The position numbers were made by a program, and so were the translations under genes. Below are positions 29,901-38,466 of a stretch of 64,000 nucleotides of DNA, one piece after another. The notes under the pieces were generated by a model. That model saw nothing but the letters and a program-made list of their open reading frames with translations, ran no database searches and had not been told where the DNA came from. Source of the stretch: Thermodesulfovibrionia bacterium. Its GTDB lineage: Bacteria > Nitrospirota > Thermodesulfovibrionia > UBA6902. Numbering within the stretch: position 1 is the first letter of the stretch; every line of letters starts with the position of its first letter. The stretch is taken from positions 1 to 64,000 of the forward strand of contig JAGVGM010000349.1 of the NCBI GenBank assembly GCA_020057065.1. The letters run 5' to 3'.

Positions 29901-30527
29901 GCAGCAGAGGACCCTGACAAGGACGGGTTCACTAATCTGCAGGAATACCAGTGGAACACGGACCCGAATGACCCTGCATCAAAACCAATGACCGTAAAAA
30001 TCAATATTGAAAAGGGATTTAACCTGATCAGTTATTCAAGAAAGAGTATTCCCGCTATCAGTGCCTTTGATTTCATAAAGATGCTTGGCAGTTCACAGGA
30101 GCTTGAGAGCATGTTGAAATTCGACAGTACCTCCGGACGGTATAAGGAAGTAAGGTACAATGCTTTGGGTGAACCTGAAGGGGACGACTTTGAACTTGTA
30201 AACGGAGAAGGCTATATTGTCTACTCAAAGGTTCAAAAGACAGTTGAACTGATCTTCAGCAATGAGTGTTCAGTAGCGGGGCTGAAGACAGGAGTGAATT
30301 TGTTAGGCTCTTCATGCTTTTCTGTAAACATGACAGCATATCAGCTTCTCCAGAATATCGGTAATGACACAGTCGTCTCCGGTATACAGCGATATAACAC
30401 TGAGACTGGCAAATTCGAGACCGCAGGCTATCTTAACGGCCAGCCTGCAGGCGTGAACTTCCTGATAAAAGCAGGCGAGGGGTATTTTATCTATATGAAA
30501 AAGGATGTGAGCGGCTTTAAGCCGTGA
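23994..30527 (+). CDS. 2177-aa secreted HEXXH metallopeptidase with CARDB arrays and GYFIYMK C-module
   Basis: I prefer the GTG at 23994, with GGGG 7 bp upstream, over a TTG six bases earlier. The signal/TM segment is about 20-48, ending TPASA. The zinc-peptidase motif HEYGHH is at about 429-434, followed by WTEGWPDFF, so a gluzincin-like catalytic domain spans roughly 220-620. Then come six CARDB-type domains ([10 protein letters not shown]...VTVTVKNQG), interleaved with three bacterial-repeat beta domains ([25 protein letters not shown]), a MopRn block, TSP3-like repeats and the C-module (about 2000-2177) ending KKDVSGFKP. It is probably a cell-surface or secreted protease with stalk-like repeats. 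Confidence 0.85.
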   Translation: MTFKLQIQISNQTEAILLKKAPQNNFSGFIIALIMILFMLAISVTPASANGAPPVNVTIVSFDTLEAGQQMTVYIVLESLRGIQDVSFELITTEGWTFAGGQSDWTGKVTAGQPVQFKAYFIPSVSDPQPLIGRTSVPGQAVTEWKMDMSRLGGKTPEKSYQHDRPQDLKGGSLPSEPVLRPEWEKRLPVPEPMKPVEPSFPEDLKTPQSSRVAPMSVQGSVLPQAGASFVTKVDVTVKGRFVYEDDNNNWIGIRNATVEVFDYDWPDESDPCGYGTTDIDGNFNISGSCGDPDIGICPGPTCIRNYPDIYVVVSASSSAAEVRRANFFSGTYSGSTSVKNEFQGGTINYDDFYGDYSLGNQGAWQQFNLAGESWQFMTDKGFQPPHVIVRWPSEFCGTGCYVPANILYPNATIRIPNADTWFEATLMHEYGHHVLYNFAESPIPDYNNGICDNGIFSFPDAFGHCMWAPEKGSASWTEGWPDFFSRVLTTTYNHDDHYEIESHYYSDTNKTFPDCQSSQYWGQEDHIEGFVAAILWDLYDDVNDDQHWDDDGRRDNISLGWEYQWDVIRNYEPRGAGTSPVTIHEFWNGMKAKYGGLPYGGFINRVSEVFREHHIDKPLPDLVIENITIDPESPGRNQNVNVTITVRNQGNARSTNYIVDLYQDRQYPPVTMQRGDQFCWHDLLEEGETGTCTITTNFLQVKSYTMWAQVDPERDQPELDEYNNVYGPVPVEVINKPDLVILSVVTSPTEPETNQNVSVTVTVKNQGLASSGSFFVDIYKNASTPPAPWVYGDVWCNINGLAAGATTTCTQTVSYSAVGTYNMYAQVDSENSVAETNENNNVSGPGSITIKNKPDLVIQSITTNPPSPSPWWDVSVTVTVKNQGLADAVKFAVDFYKDRTAPPSPGMYGDFRCEVALLAPGAATTCGGIVNYAAFGVFNMYAQADTENTDIEKNESNNMFGPQTIVVPVPVTVTTAPAGRQITVDGVSYTAPQVFKWGSGSSHTIGVSSLQSGSAGTQYVYATWSDGGAQSHTIKTPSSAVTYTANFTTQYQLITNASPSAGGSVDPNCPSGCWYNSGALVSVTAKANPGYSFANWSGACTGSGACSVTMNGAKSVTANTVVNMPDLVIQSITTDLVTPNAGENVSVTVTVKNQGLGASGSFFVDIYKNPSTPPVPWIYGDVWCNATNGLAAGEIYTCTQTVSYSAVGIYNMYALVDSEQTIAESNENNNVSGPKSITVVNMPDLVVQSITTDPSSPNAGEPVSVTVTVKNQGNVSSGSFFVDIYKNASTPPVPWVYGDAWCNPGGLAAGATYTCTLTVSYSAEGTYNMYAQVDSENTIVESNENNNVSGPKAIVDMPDLVIQSITTNPVNPDAGQNVTVTVTVKNQGTEPSGQFFIDVYKALPAGATPNPPGDSEDFYCSIAGLSAGASDSSCAGNVIYSNPGTYNMWAYVDTTNNVSESNEDNNVMGPQAIVVSVPITVTTSPAGRQITVDGVSYTAPQIFKWEAGSLHAIGVSSPQSGGAGTQYDYTSWSDAGAQSHTITTPSSATAYTANFTTQYQLTANASPSAGGSVSPNCPSGCWYNSGALVSVIAASNAGYAFANWSGACTGNGTCSVTMDAAKSVSANFVLTPSITVTTSPAGRQITVDGVNYIATQTFIWTAGSSHTIGVSSPQVREGTGYFYASWSDAGAQSHTIITPSSATAYTANFTIRYQLTTNASPSAGGSVSPICPSGCWNDSGALVSVTAASKAGYAFANWSGACTGNGACSVTMSAAKSVTANFCALSTYYSDSDKDGYGNSSVSTQACTKPLGYVTNNSDCDDANSAIKPEATEICDGVDNDCNTSTSDGSGENWYYGSCDGADQDLCNEGTYQCSNGQKICSDNTGNNVELCDGVDNDCNGLTDEGFADSDSDKIGDACDNCPNTANPDQLDTDADGIGDACDPDDDNDGIPDYWELQYGLDPKKSLDAAEDPDKDGFTNLQEYQWNTDPNDPASKPMTVKINIEKGFNLISYSRKSIPAISAFDFIKMLGSSQELESMLKFDSTSGRYKEVRYNALGEPEGDDFELVNGEGYIVYSKVQKTVELIFSNECSVAGLKTGVNLLGSSCFSVNMTAYQLLQNIGNDTVVSGIQRYNTETGKFETAGYLNGQPAGVNFLIKAGEGYFIYMKKDVSGFKP

Positions 30528-30706
30528 GAATTTAGAAAAGACAGTTGCGAGTTACTAGTTGCGAGTAACGGGAAAAGATACAGGATGTGACGGGGTTTAA
30601 GCCGTAGAGATGAAGCGAGGAAGTTGGTAAGCGCGGAAGCGTGAAAGACTTAAACTGACCGATGCATTATATTTTACTGACCGCTGATAGCTGACTGCTG
30701 AGAGCG
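30528..30706 (+). repeat. Full-length post-stop composite repeat with tail relic
   Basis: In order: ATTTAGAAAAGACAGTTGCG, GAGTTACTAGTTGCGAG, tail relic QDVTGFKP-stop (30581-30607), GATGAAGCGAGGAAG and GTAAGCGCGGAAGCG, CTTAAACTGACCGATGC, then a GCTGATAGCTGACTGCTGA element (30674-30706). The same order is seen at 42358-42526. Confidence 0.8.
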
Positions 30707-30725
30707 GGCAGGAAAGAGATTTGTA

Positions 30726-30962
30726 CTATTTAAAGATATCGTAGTTGTAAATTTGATTGTGATGTCCAATGAAACGGAGTTCGGCATGATTGGTTTCAAT
30801 AAACTTAAATACGATTCGGTAGGATATATCTATCCGGAAGCTCCAGACCTGATGTCCTTTGGGGTGAAGTTTTTCAATTCACTTTCTTACAGCCTTTTTC
30901 TGAATGGGTTTGGGGATCTTTTTAAAAAGGTTATCAAAGGTCCTGGTGGTGGAAATTTCCAT
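30726..30962 (-). pseudogene. RelE/ParE-like toxin gene broken by an in-frame TGA
   Basis: The frame begins MEISTTRTFDNLFKKIPKP directly after the antitoxin stop (TAA then ATG). It meets TGA at codon 28 (30879-30881), then continues in the same frame for 50 codons through VWSFRIDISYRIVFKFIE to LRFIGHHNQIYNYDIFK. W..RI...YRI.F and IGHH are typical of RelE/ParE toxins. The full 78-codon length fits the family, so a single nonsense mutation is the likely lesion. Confidence 0.7.
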
Positions 30963-31169
30963 TTATTGATCAAGAAGCTCAGAGAGGGATTCTCTTTTTG
31001 TAACACGTCCCTTTTTATGGTCTTCCTCCGAGAGATCAAGAAGTCTGAGGAATTCCTTTCTGTAAATGCCGGCTGCATCACAGAAAGTTTCAAAAGTCTC
31101 TTTGTTTATTTCCATGTAAATGCTTTTAGGAGTTTTTTTTGTTATTGTTGCTTTAAGTTTTGGTTTCAT
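30963..31169 (-). CDS. Antitoxin-like protein (intact copy)
   Basis: 68 aa, MKPKLKATITKKTPKSIYM..., ending SLSELLDQ. It is nearly identical to the antitoxin part of the chimera at 2432-2677. It lies immediately upstream of, and abuts, a RelE/ParE-like toxin frame carrying a nonsense codon, so it is probably an orphan antitoxin. I do not recognise its DNA-binding family. Confidence 0.7.
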   Translation of the reverse strand: MKPKLKATITKKTPKSIYMEINKETFETFCDAAGIYRKEFLRLLDLSEEDHKKGRVTKRESLSELLDQ

Positions 31170-31295
31170 AAGAGTGATGCCTCTTTTTCAAATATGGTTA
31201 AACTTAATATAGCATAAATTCGCAGAGCTGTGAAAGCCTTGCGTATTCCCCCCTCTTTGGAAAATAGGGGTCAGGGGAGATTTTTTAAACAGGGA

Positions 31296-31709
31296 TTACG
31301 AAATGAGTTTCAGACATTTATTGGCGGTTAAAACTTTAAATGGCAAATTGGGATTGCGGCTCAGGAAGTGCCGGTTCTCAGTGACGAGTACATCAGCGCC
31401 TACCCATTCAGTGTATGCCGCAATGAGCGCATCAGCTTCTTTAAAGCCTTCGGCTTCATATTTTGCGCCTAATTCAAAAGGAATTAGAAAGTCTTCGTCC
31501 ACTTTGGTAAAGGTGTTAGCGAAGTTGATGAAATTCTGGAAATCTTTGGGAGATAAATTATCCCTTACTTCTTCTATAATCGTCCGGCATATAGAAACAA
31601 AATATAGGGGAAAACTGTCAACGAGATGTTTTAATAGTGATTTGCAGCTTTCTTTTTTGGAAAGCCCCATAGCAAAGATATATTCATTAGCATCAAGGAC
31701 GAAGTGCAA
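31296..31709 (-). CDS. PIN-domain toxin-like nuclease, copy 2
   Basis: 137 aa from a TTG start overlapping the upstream small gene. D6 (VLDANEY), paired glutamates in IIEEVRDNL, KEADALIAAY and LVTENRHF form the PIN acidic set. It pairs with the small gene at 31693-31857. The last 45 residues are nearly identical to copy 1 (2963-3379) while the N-terminal half differs more, which suggests gene conversion or a shared recombining end. Confidence 0.8.
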   Translation of the reverse strand: MHFVLDANEYIFAMGLSKKESCKSLLKHLVDSFPLYFVSICRTIIEEVRDNLSPKDFQNFINFANTFTKVDEDFLIPFELGAKYEAEGFKEADALIAAYTEWVGADVLVTENRHFLSRNPNLPFKVLTANKCLKLIS

Positions 31710-31857
31710 GCTTCTTCTCCCACAATTTTTTTCTTGTCTTGCGCAATTTATTGATAACTTCCTCTTCGCTCATGCCCTCAAATGGGGACGGTTTTCTGGC
31801 TATACTTTCGCACAATTCATTCCAAAGTTTTTTTACTTCTGCTTTTTTGGTTTTCAT
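31693..31857 (-). CDS. Small antitoxin partner of the PIN protein, copy 2
   Basis: 54 aa (MKTKKAEVKKLWNEL...) with ribosome binding site GAGGTGATAAATC. It overlaps the PIN start by 17 bp. It is paralogous to the gene at 3363-3536 (shared SIA, PSP, MSEEEVI and KLRKTR segments). Antitoxin function is inferred from the layout. Confidence 0.75.
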   Translation of the reverse strand: MKTKKAEVKKLWNELCESIARKPSPFEGMSEEEVINKLRKTRKKLWEKKLALRP

Positions 31858-31919
31858 GATTTATCACCTCTATTTAAAGATTACTATGAGGTACTGGAGA
31901 TGTCAAGGCAAAGGAGTGA

Positions 31920-31954
31920 TTCCCCTCTATCAAGAGGGGGCAGGGGTGTGTTCC
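31920..31954. repeat. Dispersed palindrome beside the PIN module, copy 2
   Basis: Same sequence as 3592-3626 and in the same place upstream of the PIN operon. A CCTTCTTTGGAAAAG stretch and AGGGGAGATTTTTG follow, the latter belonging to the CCCCTCTTTGG family. Confidence 0.8.
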
Positions 31955-32084
31955 CTTCTTTGGAAAAGACCAACAGTAGGTGCCTTAAGCAGGGGCAAGG
32001 GGAGATTTTTGAAGAACCATAAAAGAAGGCAAATGAGCCTGAATAATTATAAAACCCAGCTTTGATGTATAAAGGAGGATTACC

Positions 32085-35000
32085 ATGAAAAAAAATATTT
32101 TGATCCTGCATGAGAAAAAGGTTTTTATTAAATTATTTTATCTGTGGATGTGCGCTGCACTGCTGATCGGTTCTTCAATAGCGGAGGCTGGAAGTTATCA
32201 AAATACTGTTGATTTCAATGCACAGCAGGGCAGGAGTAACGTCAACACCATATGGAAACATTGTTTCACCATTCCTCAAAATGAAGTTATCAGTTCCGCA
32301 ACGCTTCAAGTTAGGTCCATGGTTTGGAGTTGGCCTACTGGCGGGATAATCGGAGAGTATGTAAGTGATTCGACAACATTTTACATAGATGCAGCGCATC
32401 GTGTTGTAAATTATTCACTGGGGTCCAGCGGTACCCATCCGGTGACCGGCAATTTCTACGTAATCAGCCGTGACCTCACGAATGTACAGGTTGAATGGCT
32501 GAAGGACGATAAATGTCTTGATGTAGAGTTGTTTACCAGTTTTGGGGGAACCTACTATTTGGACTACTCAATTCTGTCTGTCATCACTGCTGTTGATGCG
32601 GACGGCGATGGATATCCCTCAACGGTGGATTGCAATGATAAAGACAATACAATTTACCCCGGTGCGCCGGAGATATGTGACGGGAAGGCGAATGACTGTA
32701 ACAAACCTACAGCGCCTGACGGCTCAGGGGAGAGTTGGTACGGTGCAGCCTGTGACGGGCCTGATAAAGACCTCTGTACTGAGGGAAAGTATTCATGTAC
32801 AAATGCGGCGCAGGTCTGTTCGGATACATCGGGAGATAATATAGATATCTGCGATGGACTGGACAATGACTGTAACCCGACTACTGCTGACGGCTACGGG
32901 GAGAGCTGGTACGGCGTGGCCTGTGACGGGACTGACAGTGATCTCTGTAGCGAAGGCACCTATGTATGCACGAGCGGTTTACAGCTCTGTACTGATACGA
33001 CAGGGAACAATATAGATATCTGCGACGGCATTGATAATGACTGCGATCCAGGTTCACCTGACGGCTCAGAGGAAAGTTGGTACCGTTCATTCTGTGACGG
33101 GCCTGACAGTGATCTCTGTAACGAAGGGGCTTATCTTTGCCCAAACGGTTCACAGGTTTGTAATGATACGACTGGCAATAATGCAGAAGTTTGCGATGGC
33201 GAGGACAATGACTGCAACGGGGAAACAGATGAAGGGTTTGACTCGGATGCAGACGGAAAGGCCGACTGTTTAGATAATTGCCCGACAATCGCAAATGCTG
33301 ATCAGAAGGACACTGATAAGGACGGGGTCGGCAATGCATGCGATAATTGTCCGGCTTATGCCAATCCGGATCAGACGGATTCCAACAGTGACGGCATAGG
33401 CGACGCATGTACAGCTACAGGAATGCAGATACAGATATTAAAAACAATAATCAATACGAGCGCCGGCGACAAATGGAAGATAGACGTGAATGTTATCGAT
33501 CCCTCCGGAGTGCGTTTGATCCAGATATGGGTAAATAACAATAAGGAAGCGAGCTGTTACAATACGCCTTCATGTACGGATACAACCCCTGCGTTACTGG
33601 GCGAACCTTCCATTGGCGCTACAGCGATCAATGGAGACGGTATGTTCGGTGCGGAAGGGATAGTGCCCGAAGAGGCCTTCGGCATAGACTGGATGTTCGA
33701 GGACGACGACGGCGACGGATTTATGAATTATGAGGACAACTGCAGGTATTTGGCCAACCCCGGGCAGTTTGATTATGACGCAGACGGCGTTGGCGATGAC
33801 TGTGATCAGTGTGATGCGTTTCTGGCATGCGGTGCTGTTCCGCATGTGCCGGCATCGCCGGAGTATGTGTGTTTAGGCGGTGATTACGGCCTTGAGAACG
33901 GGGGGATATATTATTATGAGGCCCTTTATGATCTGGTAGATTTTAATGGATGCGGCTGTTATGACACTGACGGAGGAGCGAATTTTGCATTAAGGGGAAG
34001 AATATATCAGGAAGGTATTGATACCCTTATCATAGATTTTATGGGAAGGGAATCCTGCCGGAGCACCAGCGAATGTCAGTTCATGTATGATGATACATGT
34101 GTTAATGCCTCAACCGTCCGTGAATATTTCTGCGGAAGCGCCGGGATAGAGAGCCGGGATTTTGATTGTGACCTCGGATGTTTTCAGGGGGCTTGTGACA
34201 TAGATACAGATGGAGACGGCCTGATTAACAGACAGGATAACTGCCCCGGAATTGCAAACCCTGATCAATGGGACGGGGATGGAGATGGAATAGGGACTAT
34301 ATGTGATAATTGCCCTGGTAACGCAAACGCCAATCAACTGGATGGTGATGACGATGGCATGGGCAATGTCTGTGACAACTGTCCTGAAGATTCAAACGCT
34401 GACCAGGCAGATGTCAATGTTGATAACACTGGCGATGCATGTGATTGCTTTGATTTGCTTCAGGGGCCGAACGAAACAGGGGTGGATTGCGGCGGCGACT
34501 GCGGTGCATGTATTGCGTGCTCATGGTGCGGAGGAAGTGTTAGTCCCATAAGGATAAAGGGTGAGCCCAATGCGGGTCAGATAGATGTCGTATTCGTCGC
34601 ACACGATAATTTTGCCGGAGACATGGTTACATTCAATACCCAGGTGCTGAACACTATCCGCTCTGCATACTTCACAATGGATACGCTGTCGGTAGATCCC
34701 GTTCCTGCGGATTACAAGGACAGATACAACTTCTATCAGTATACCGGAGGTGTTGCCGACAGGATGGGCTGCAACGCCGAGCTTCCGGGGATATCAGAAC
34801 ACAATGACTTTCTGGCCTGGTGCGTCCCGCTTTGTATATTTGCCGGCCCATTCGGATGCTTCTGCTGGGCTGATGAGCCGGAGACCTTCTGGGACCGTGC
34901 GCCGTTCACAGACTCTGCGGCGATACTGTCTGCCAACGCGACAGGCGGGTGTACGGACAGACTCGGACCGCCAAGCAGATGGATCGGAGACGCGGGCGAT

Positions 35001-36569
35001 ATGGATGAATCGATCCATGAGTCAATGCATTCGGTCTTCAGCCTCGTGGATGAATATTGCGGGAATACATTATATACACAGAACGATCCGCTGCCGAATG
35101 TCTGGAGCTCGCTGGATAACTGTCAGGATGATGCTTTGGCCGCGGGATGGACCCTGGGAAACTGCCGTCAGATTGCAAGCGGAGGCTGTTCAAAGAGCTA
35201 TTACCGGTATGACCCGGATGTCCCGAATCAGGATGTTATGACATGTAACTGTGCAGGATATAACTTCTATGAGGCCGACGTCAGAAAGATCAACTACGTC
35301 TATGACAACTGGCCCGTAAGCGACACGAAAGGGGTGTTGATTTATTTCAACATGAATAACGGTGTGATCACTGCACTGTTATCGAAGGTTGTTGACAGCC
35401 ATCCGGACCTCGGCCTGCAGTATCCGTCCTTTATGGGCGAGATGCTGTCCTCAGGCGGTCAGGTACTGAAGAGCTTCGGGATATGGGACCCGAGGATACA
35501 GATCGGTGATGACGCAGAGATCAAAGAAAATGTTAATTTTGAGGTGATCATTCCGTTCTCCAATGCCCTGAAGACATTTTTGATAAAGAAGACTGATACA
35601 GGGGAAGTACTGGTCACTGTCGATCTGACCGCAACATTGAGCAATTATTGCTTCAGCACGAATTATCAGAGCGATGAATGCCAGACCGTGCTCGATCTCG
35701 ATGGAGACAGTGTTCCGGGTATGGCGGACAACTGTCCACCTGTTGCAAATTCGGACCAGAAGGATTCAGACAGCGACAAGCTTGGCGATGCCTGTGACAA
35801 CTGTCCGAATACTGCCAATTCAGACCAACTCGATACAGATGCTGACGGCCTCGGTGATGCCTGCGATCCTGATGACGACAATGACGGCATTCCCGATAAC
35901 TGGGAACTTCAATATGGATTAGACCCTAAGAAAAGCTCAGATGGAACAGAGGACCCTGACAATGATGGATTCAACAATCTCCAGGAATACCAGTGGAACA
36001 CGGATCCTAAAGACCCTGAATCGAAACCAATGAATGTAACGATCGATCTTGGAACAGGATTTAATCTGATCAGTTATTCAGGGAAAAACAATCCACCGGT
36101 CAAGGCTTTTGAATTCATAAAGATGCTTGGCAGTTCACAGGAGATTGAGAGCGTGATGAGATTTGACAACACATCTGGAAGTTATAAAGAAGTAAGGTAC
36201 AATGCTTCGGGTACGCCTGAAGGAGACAACGTCGAATTGATAAACGGAGAAGGATATATTGTCTACTCAAAGGCTGCAAAGACAGTTGATCTTATTTTCA
36301 GCGATCAGTGTTCAGTGACAGGGCTGAAGAGTGGGGTGAATTTGATAGGGCCGCCGTGTGTTTCTGTGAGCATGACAGCATATCAGCTTCTTCAGCAGAT
36401 CGGTGATGATATATTTGTCTCAAGCGTACAGCGTTTTAATGCAGAGATCGGAAAGTTCGAGACCGCAGGTTATCTCAGCGGTCAGCCTGCCGGCGTGGAC
36501 TTCCAGATTAAAGCAGGGGAGGGGTATTTTATTTATATGAAGCAGGATGTGGGCGGCTTTCAGCCGTGA
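32085..36569 (+). CDS. 1494-aa secreted M64-like peptidase with MopRn/TSP3 repeats and GYFIYMK C-module
   Basis: Ribosome binding site AAAGGAGGATTACC. Signal/TM segment about 10-35. A unique N-terminal beta region (36-165) is followed by MopRn-like blocks (about 168-385), TSP3-like repeats, and [11 protein letters not shown] at about 795. The catalytic domain (about 810-1130) contains [11 protein letters not shown] and [15 protein letters not shown] (HESMH at about 978), the HEXXH...DEY pattern of M64 (IgA-peptidase-like) metallopeptidases. More TSP3-like repeats and the C-module (about 1318-1494, ending KQDVGGFQP) follow. It is paralogous to the gene at 42656. Likely a secreted Zn peptidase; substrate unknown. 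Confidence 0.85.
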   Translation: MKKNILILHEKKVFIKLFYLWMCAALLIGSSIAEAGSYQNTVDFNAQQGRSNVNTIWKHCFTIPQNEVISSATLQVRSMVWSWPTGGIIGEYVSDSTTFYIDAAHRVVNYSLGSSGTHPVTGNFYVISRDLTNVQVEWLKDDKCLDVELFTSFGGTYYLDYSILSVITAVDADGDGYPSTVDCNDKDNTIYPGAPEICDGKANDCNKPTAPDGSGESWYGAACDGPDKDLCTEGKYSCTNAAQVCSDTSGDNIDICDGLDNDCNPTTADGYGESWYGVACDGTDSDLCSEGTYVCTSGLQLCTDTTGNNIDICDGIDNDCDPGSPDGSEESWYRSFCDGPDSDLCNEGAYLCPNGSQVCNDTTGNNAEVCDGEDNDCNGETDEGFDSDADGKADCLDNCPTIANADQKDTDKDGVGNACDNCPAYANPDQTDSNSDGIGDACTATGMQIQILKTIINTSAGDKWKIDVNVIDPSGVRLIQIWVNNNKEASCYNTPSCTDTTPALLGEPSIGATAINGDGMFGAEGIVPEEAFGIDWMFEDDDGDGFMNYEDNCRYLANPGQFDYDADGVGDDCDQCDAFLACGAVPHVPASPEYVCLGGDYGLENGGIYYYEALYDLVDFNGCGCYDTDGGANFALRGRIYQEGIDTLIIDFMGRESCRSTSECQFMYDDTCVNASTVREYFCGSAGIESRDFDCDLGCFQGACDIDTDGDGLINRQDNCPGIANPDQWDGDGDGIGTICDNCPGNANANQLDGDDDGMGNVCDNCPEDSNADQADVNVDNTGDACDCFDLLQGPNETGVDCGGDCGACIACSWCGGSVSPIRIKGEPNAGQIDVVFVAHDNFAGDMVTFNTQVLNTIRSAYFTMDTLSVDPVPADYKDRYNFYQYTGGVADRMGCNAELPGISEHNDFLAWCVPLCIFAGPFGCFCWADEPETFWDRAPFTDSAAILSANATGGCTDRLGPPSRWIGDAGDMDESIHESMHSVFSLVDEYCGNTLYTQNDPLPNVWSSLDNCQDDALAAGWTLGNCRQIASGGCSKSYYRYDPDVPNQDVMTCNCAGYNFYEADVRKINYVYDNWPVSDTKGVLIYFNMNNGVITALLSKVVDSHPDLGLQYPSFMGEMLSSGGQVLKSFGIWDPRIQIGDDAEIKENVNFEVIIPFSNALKTFLIKKTDTGEVLVTVDLTATLSNYCFSTNYQSDECQTVLDLDGDSVPGMADNCPPVANSDQKDSDSDKLGDACDNCPNTANSDQLDTDADGLGDACDPDDDNDGIPDNWELQYGLDPKKSSDGTEDPDNDGFNNLQEYQWNTDPKDPESKPMNVTIDLGTGFNLISYSGKNNPPVKAFEFIKMLGSSQEIESVMRFDNTSGSYKEVRYNASGTPEGDNVELINGEGYIVYSKAAKTVDLIFSDQCSVTGLKSGVNLIGPPCVSVSMTAYQLLQQIGDDIFVSSVQRFNAEIGKFETAGYLSGQPAGVDFQIKAGEGYFIYMKQDVGGFQP

Positions 36570-36652
36570 GAATTCATAAAAGACAGTTGCGAGTTACGAG
36601 TTGCGGGTTGCGGGAAAAGACGCCAGATCAAGATGTGACGGGGTTTAAGCCG
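36570..36652 (+). repeat. Post-stop repeat with tail relic lacking its stop
   Basis: It contains GAATTCATAAAAGACAGTTG, three GAGTTGCGGG-like units and the relic QDVTGFKP (36629-36652). The relic then runs straight into ATGATTTTC, the start of a small open frame, instead of a stop codon. Confidence 0.75.
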
Positions 36653-36653
36653 T

Positions 36654-36827
36654 ATGATTTTCTTATTGACAACTGTTGAAGATAGCTGGTTTACTAATGA
36701 AGCAGAAATAAAGAGACTTGAGATCGGTCTGGACAAAACAAAAAAAGAAATTGCAAAGTTTGAGGAAAAGTATTCCATGAATATGTCGCTAACTGATTAT
36801 CTCCGGTCTTTCTCTATTGGCACATGA
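36654..36827 (+). CDS. Possible small antitoxin-like protein
   Basis: 57 aa starting MIFLLTTVEDSW, with a coiled, charged middle (EIKRLEIGLDKTKKEIAKF) that resembles small orphan antitoxin-type proteins. It starts exactly where a tail relic ends and has no clear ribosome binding site, so it may be the remnant of a longer gene. Confidence 0.35.
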   Translation: MIFLLTTVEDSWFTNEAEIKRLEIGLDKTKKEIAKFEEKYSMNMSLTDYLRSFSIGT

Positions 36828-36865
36828 GTTTTATAAACTTAAATCTTGCAAGTGAGGTGTAAGGC

Positions 36866-37054
36866 ATGGAAATTTTAAAATCAAAACTGGAAGGTCTTTT
36901 AAAGGAGCTTCCTGAAAAAGTGGATATCGAAGATGTTATTTACCGGATATATCTTTTACAGAAAATTGAGGAAGGGGAGATAGATATTAAAGAAGGCAGA
37001 ACCCTTTCTCATAAAGAAGCGCTTGAAAGGCTGTCGAAGAAATGGCAGCACTAA
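36866..37054 (+). CDS. Antitoxin of a ParE-type module
   Basis: 62 aa, MEILKSKLEGLLKELPEKV..., ending AGRTLSHKEALE-like (GRTLSHKEALERLSKKW), a pattern common in small antitoxins encoded before RelE/ParE toxins. Ribosome binding site GTGAGGTGTAAGGC. It overlaps the toxin by 13 bp. Confidence 0.75.
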   Translation: MEILKSKLEGLLKELPEKVDIEDVIYRIYLLQKIEEGEIDIKEGRTLSHKEALERLSKKWQH

Positions 37055-37347
37055 TTTGGTCTGAAAGAGCGATATCCGATATTGAGAACATTTACGATTA
37101 CATTACACATGATTCACCCATGTATGCCCGGTTGACATCAGAGAGTATTGTTGAATCTGTTGAAAGATTGCAGAGCTTTCCTGAATCAGGACGCCATCTG
37201 CCGGAATTTTCACAGTTGCCTTACAAGGAGGTAATAATCGGCAATTACCGGGTAATTTACAAACATGATTCAGGAACGAATGAAGTAAAGATTATTACAG
37301 TTGTACACGGCAGCCGTCTTTTAACAAAAGTGATTCTTTCAGAATAA
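37042..37347 (+). CDS. ParE/RelE-type toxin (intact)
   Basis: 101 aa. LIWSERAISDIENIYDYI, ESVERLQSFPESGRHLPE, the core NYRVIYKHD and the end VHGSRLL are classic ParE features. ParE toxins poison gyrase, while RelE types cleave mRNA; the ESGR..PE motif favours ParE. It overlaps its antitoxin, forming a complete module, unlike the broken RelE loci elsewhere in the window. Confidence 0.85.
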   Translation: MAALIWSERAISDIENIYDYITHDSPMYARLTSESIVESVERLQSFPESGRHLPEFSQLPYKEVIIGNYRVIYKHDSGTNEVKIITVVHGSRLLTKVILSE

Positions 37348-37402
37348 ACGATTATTCTTAGGGTAATGTCAAAAGTTTTATGAAAAAAGACAAGAAAACA
37401 TG

Positions 37403-37485
37403 AAACCACAGAAAAAGAATTTCACCACAGAGCACACAGAGAAAAAGATTTTTAAATTTAAACACTCTGTGAACTCAGTGGTTTC
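37403..37485. repeat. ACCACAGAG inverted repeat
   Basis: AACCACAG and CACCACAGAGCACACAGAG on the left face CACTCTGTGAACTCAGTGGTT on the right. This is a dispersed inverted repeat of a type seen in many genomes, lying between two TA modules. A CCCCTCTTTGG-family palindrome follows at 37541-37588. Confidence 0.65.
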
Positions 37486-37540
37486 TTTTAACTCATTGAT
37501 ATTTATTAACGGTCTTAAAATAATAACGATATTATTTATA

Positions 37541-37588
37541 AAATCCCACCTAACCTCCCTTTGCCAAAGGGAGGCGAGGGGAGTTTTC
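37541..37588. repeat. Dispersed palindrome, CCCTTTGCCAAAGGG variant
   Basis: CCTCCCTTTGCCAAAGGGAGG is palindromic and followed by CGAGGGGAGTTTT, matching the layout of the elements at 2250-2292 and 31248-31285. Confidence 0.7.
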
Positions 37589-37677
37589 ATCATAAAATTT
37601 GAAAACGGCCGTTTTTAAGGATATTTTTATTGAGAATGTCATTGCGGTTCTGATAATATTAGACTAATGGAGGGAAT

Positions 37678-37992
37678 ATGATAACAAGTTCCAAATTACA
37701 TCTATACGTTGAAAGTAGCGAGGGGATATGCGGAGGAGAGCCTGTGCTTACCGGAACAAGAATTCCTGTTAAGATAGTTATAGGCTGGTTTAAGAGGGGC
37801 AAAGAAGTAGATGAAATAGTTGCTATGTATCCAAATATCAACCATGCAATGGTATATGACGCCCTTTCCTACTATTATGATCACAAAGAGGAAGTTGATA
37901 AATTACTGAAGGAAAATACTATTGAATATCAATTGAAGCGCACCGAGGGCGAGGGTTGGAGAAGCCAAAGCTATATCTTGACGAAGACATAA
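37678..37992 (+). CDS. DUF433 antitoxin
   Basis: 104 aa. The core GEPVLTGTRIPVKIVIGWFKRG, then YPNINHAMVYDALSYYYDH, is diagnostic of DUF433 proteins, helix-turn-helix antitoxins (VapB45-like) that partner PIN-like DUF5615 toxins. Ribosome binding site TGGAGGGAAT. It overlaps the next gene by 37 bp. Confidence 0.85.
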   Translation: MITSSKLHLYVESSEGICGGEPVLTGTRIPVKIVIGWFKRGKEVDEIVAMYPNINHAMVYDALSYYYDHKEEVDKLLKENTIEYQLKRTEGEGWRSQSYILTKT

Positions 37993-38297
37993 CGGATTTA
38001 CTTGCAAGAGTCTTGCGCACAATGGGATATGATGTGGTAAGCGCTCATGAAGTCAAAATGCAAAGCAGGTTTGATGAGGAACAAGTTAGTTATGCAATAA
38101 AAGATAAAAGGGCTATGTTGACCTGCAATATCTCACATTTCACAAATCTTGCCCGGAAATGCTATGAGAATAAAATATCACATTTCGGAATAATTGTGAC
38201 ACCTCAATTAGATTTTAAGGAAATGTTAAAACGGACAATTAACTTGTTAGACAATAATTCTTCCGACGATCTGAAAGACAGATATATCTGGCTGTAG
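37956..38297 (+). CDS. DUF5615 PIN-like toxin
   Basis: 113 aa from a TTG inside the antitoxin gene. KLYLDEDI near the N-terminus, then VVSAHEV, RAMLTCNISHF and GIIV, match the DUF5615 PIN-like fold, whose aspartates form a nuclease-type site. With the DUF433 gene it makes a complete TA module. Confidence 0.8.
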   Translation: MEKPKLYLDEDITDLLARVLRTMGYDVVSAHEVKMQSRFDEEQVSYAIKDKRAMLTCNISHFTNLARKCYENKISHFGIIVTPQLDFKEMLKRTINLLDNNSSDDLKDRYIWL

Positions 38298-38333
38298 AGC
38301 TTCTTGTAAAAGTCCCTGCAAAATGACTTGGGC

Positions 38334-38414
38334 CGTCATACCCGTGAAAACGGGTATCCAGAAGCCGTTGTTTTTCAAAGAAATTGGATTCCCGCTCAAC
38401 AGACTGCGGGAATG
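38334..38414. repeat. Paired TCATACCC/TCATTCCC-type palindromes
   Basis: TCATACCCGTGAAAACGGGT and GGATTCCCGC...GCGGGAATGAC face each other, the same composite seen at 17922-17985 and 53792-53869. Confidence 0.65.
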
Positions 38415-38466
38415 ACTCTAATGTATTTTTACTTTTAACCTCATTAGTAATACAAGGAGGTCTCAC

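Noticed and set aside
30879-30881. In-frame TGA read as selenocysteine
   Set aside because: RelE/ParE toxins are not selenoproteins, there is no sign of an insertion element after it, and the sister copy is also inactivated; nonsense mutation is simpler.
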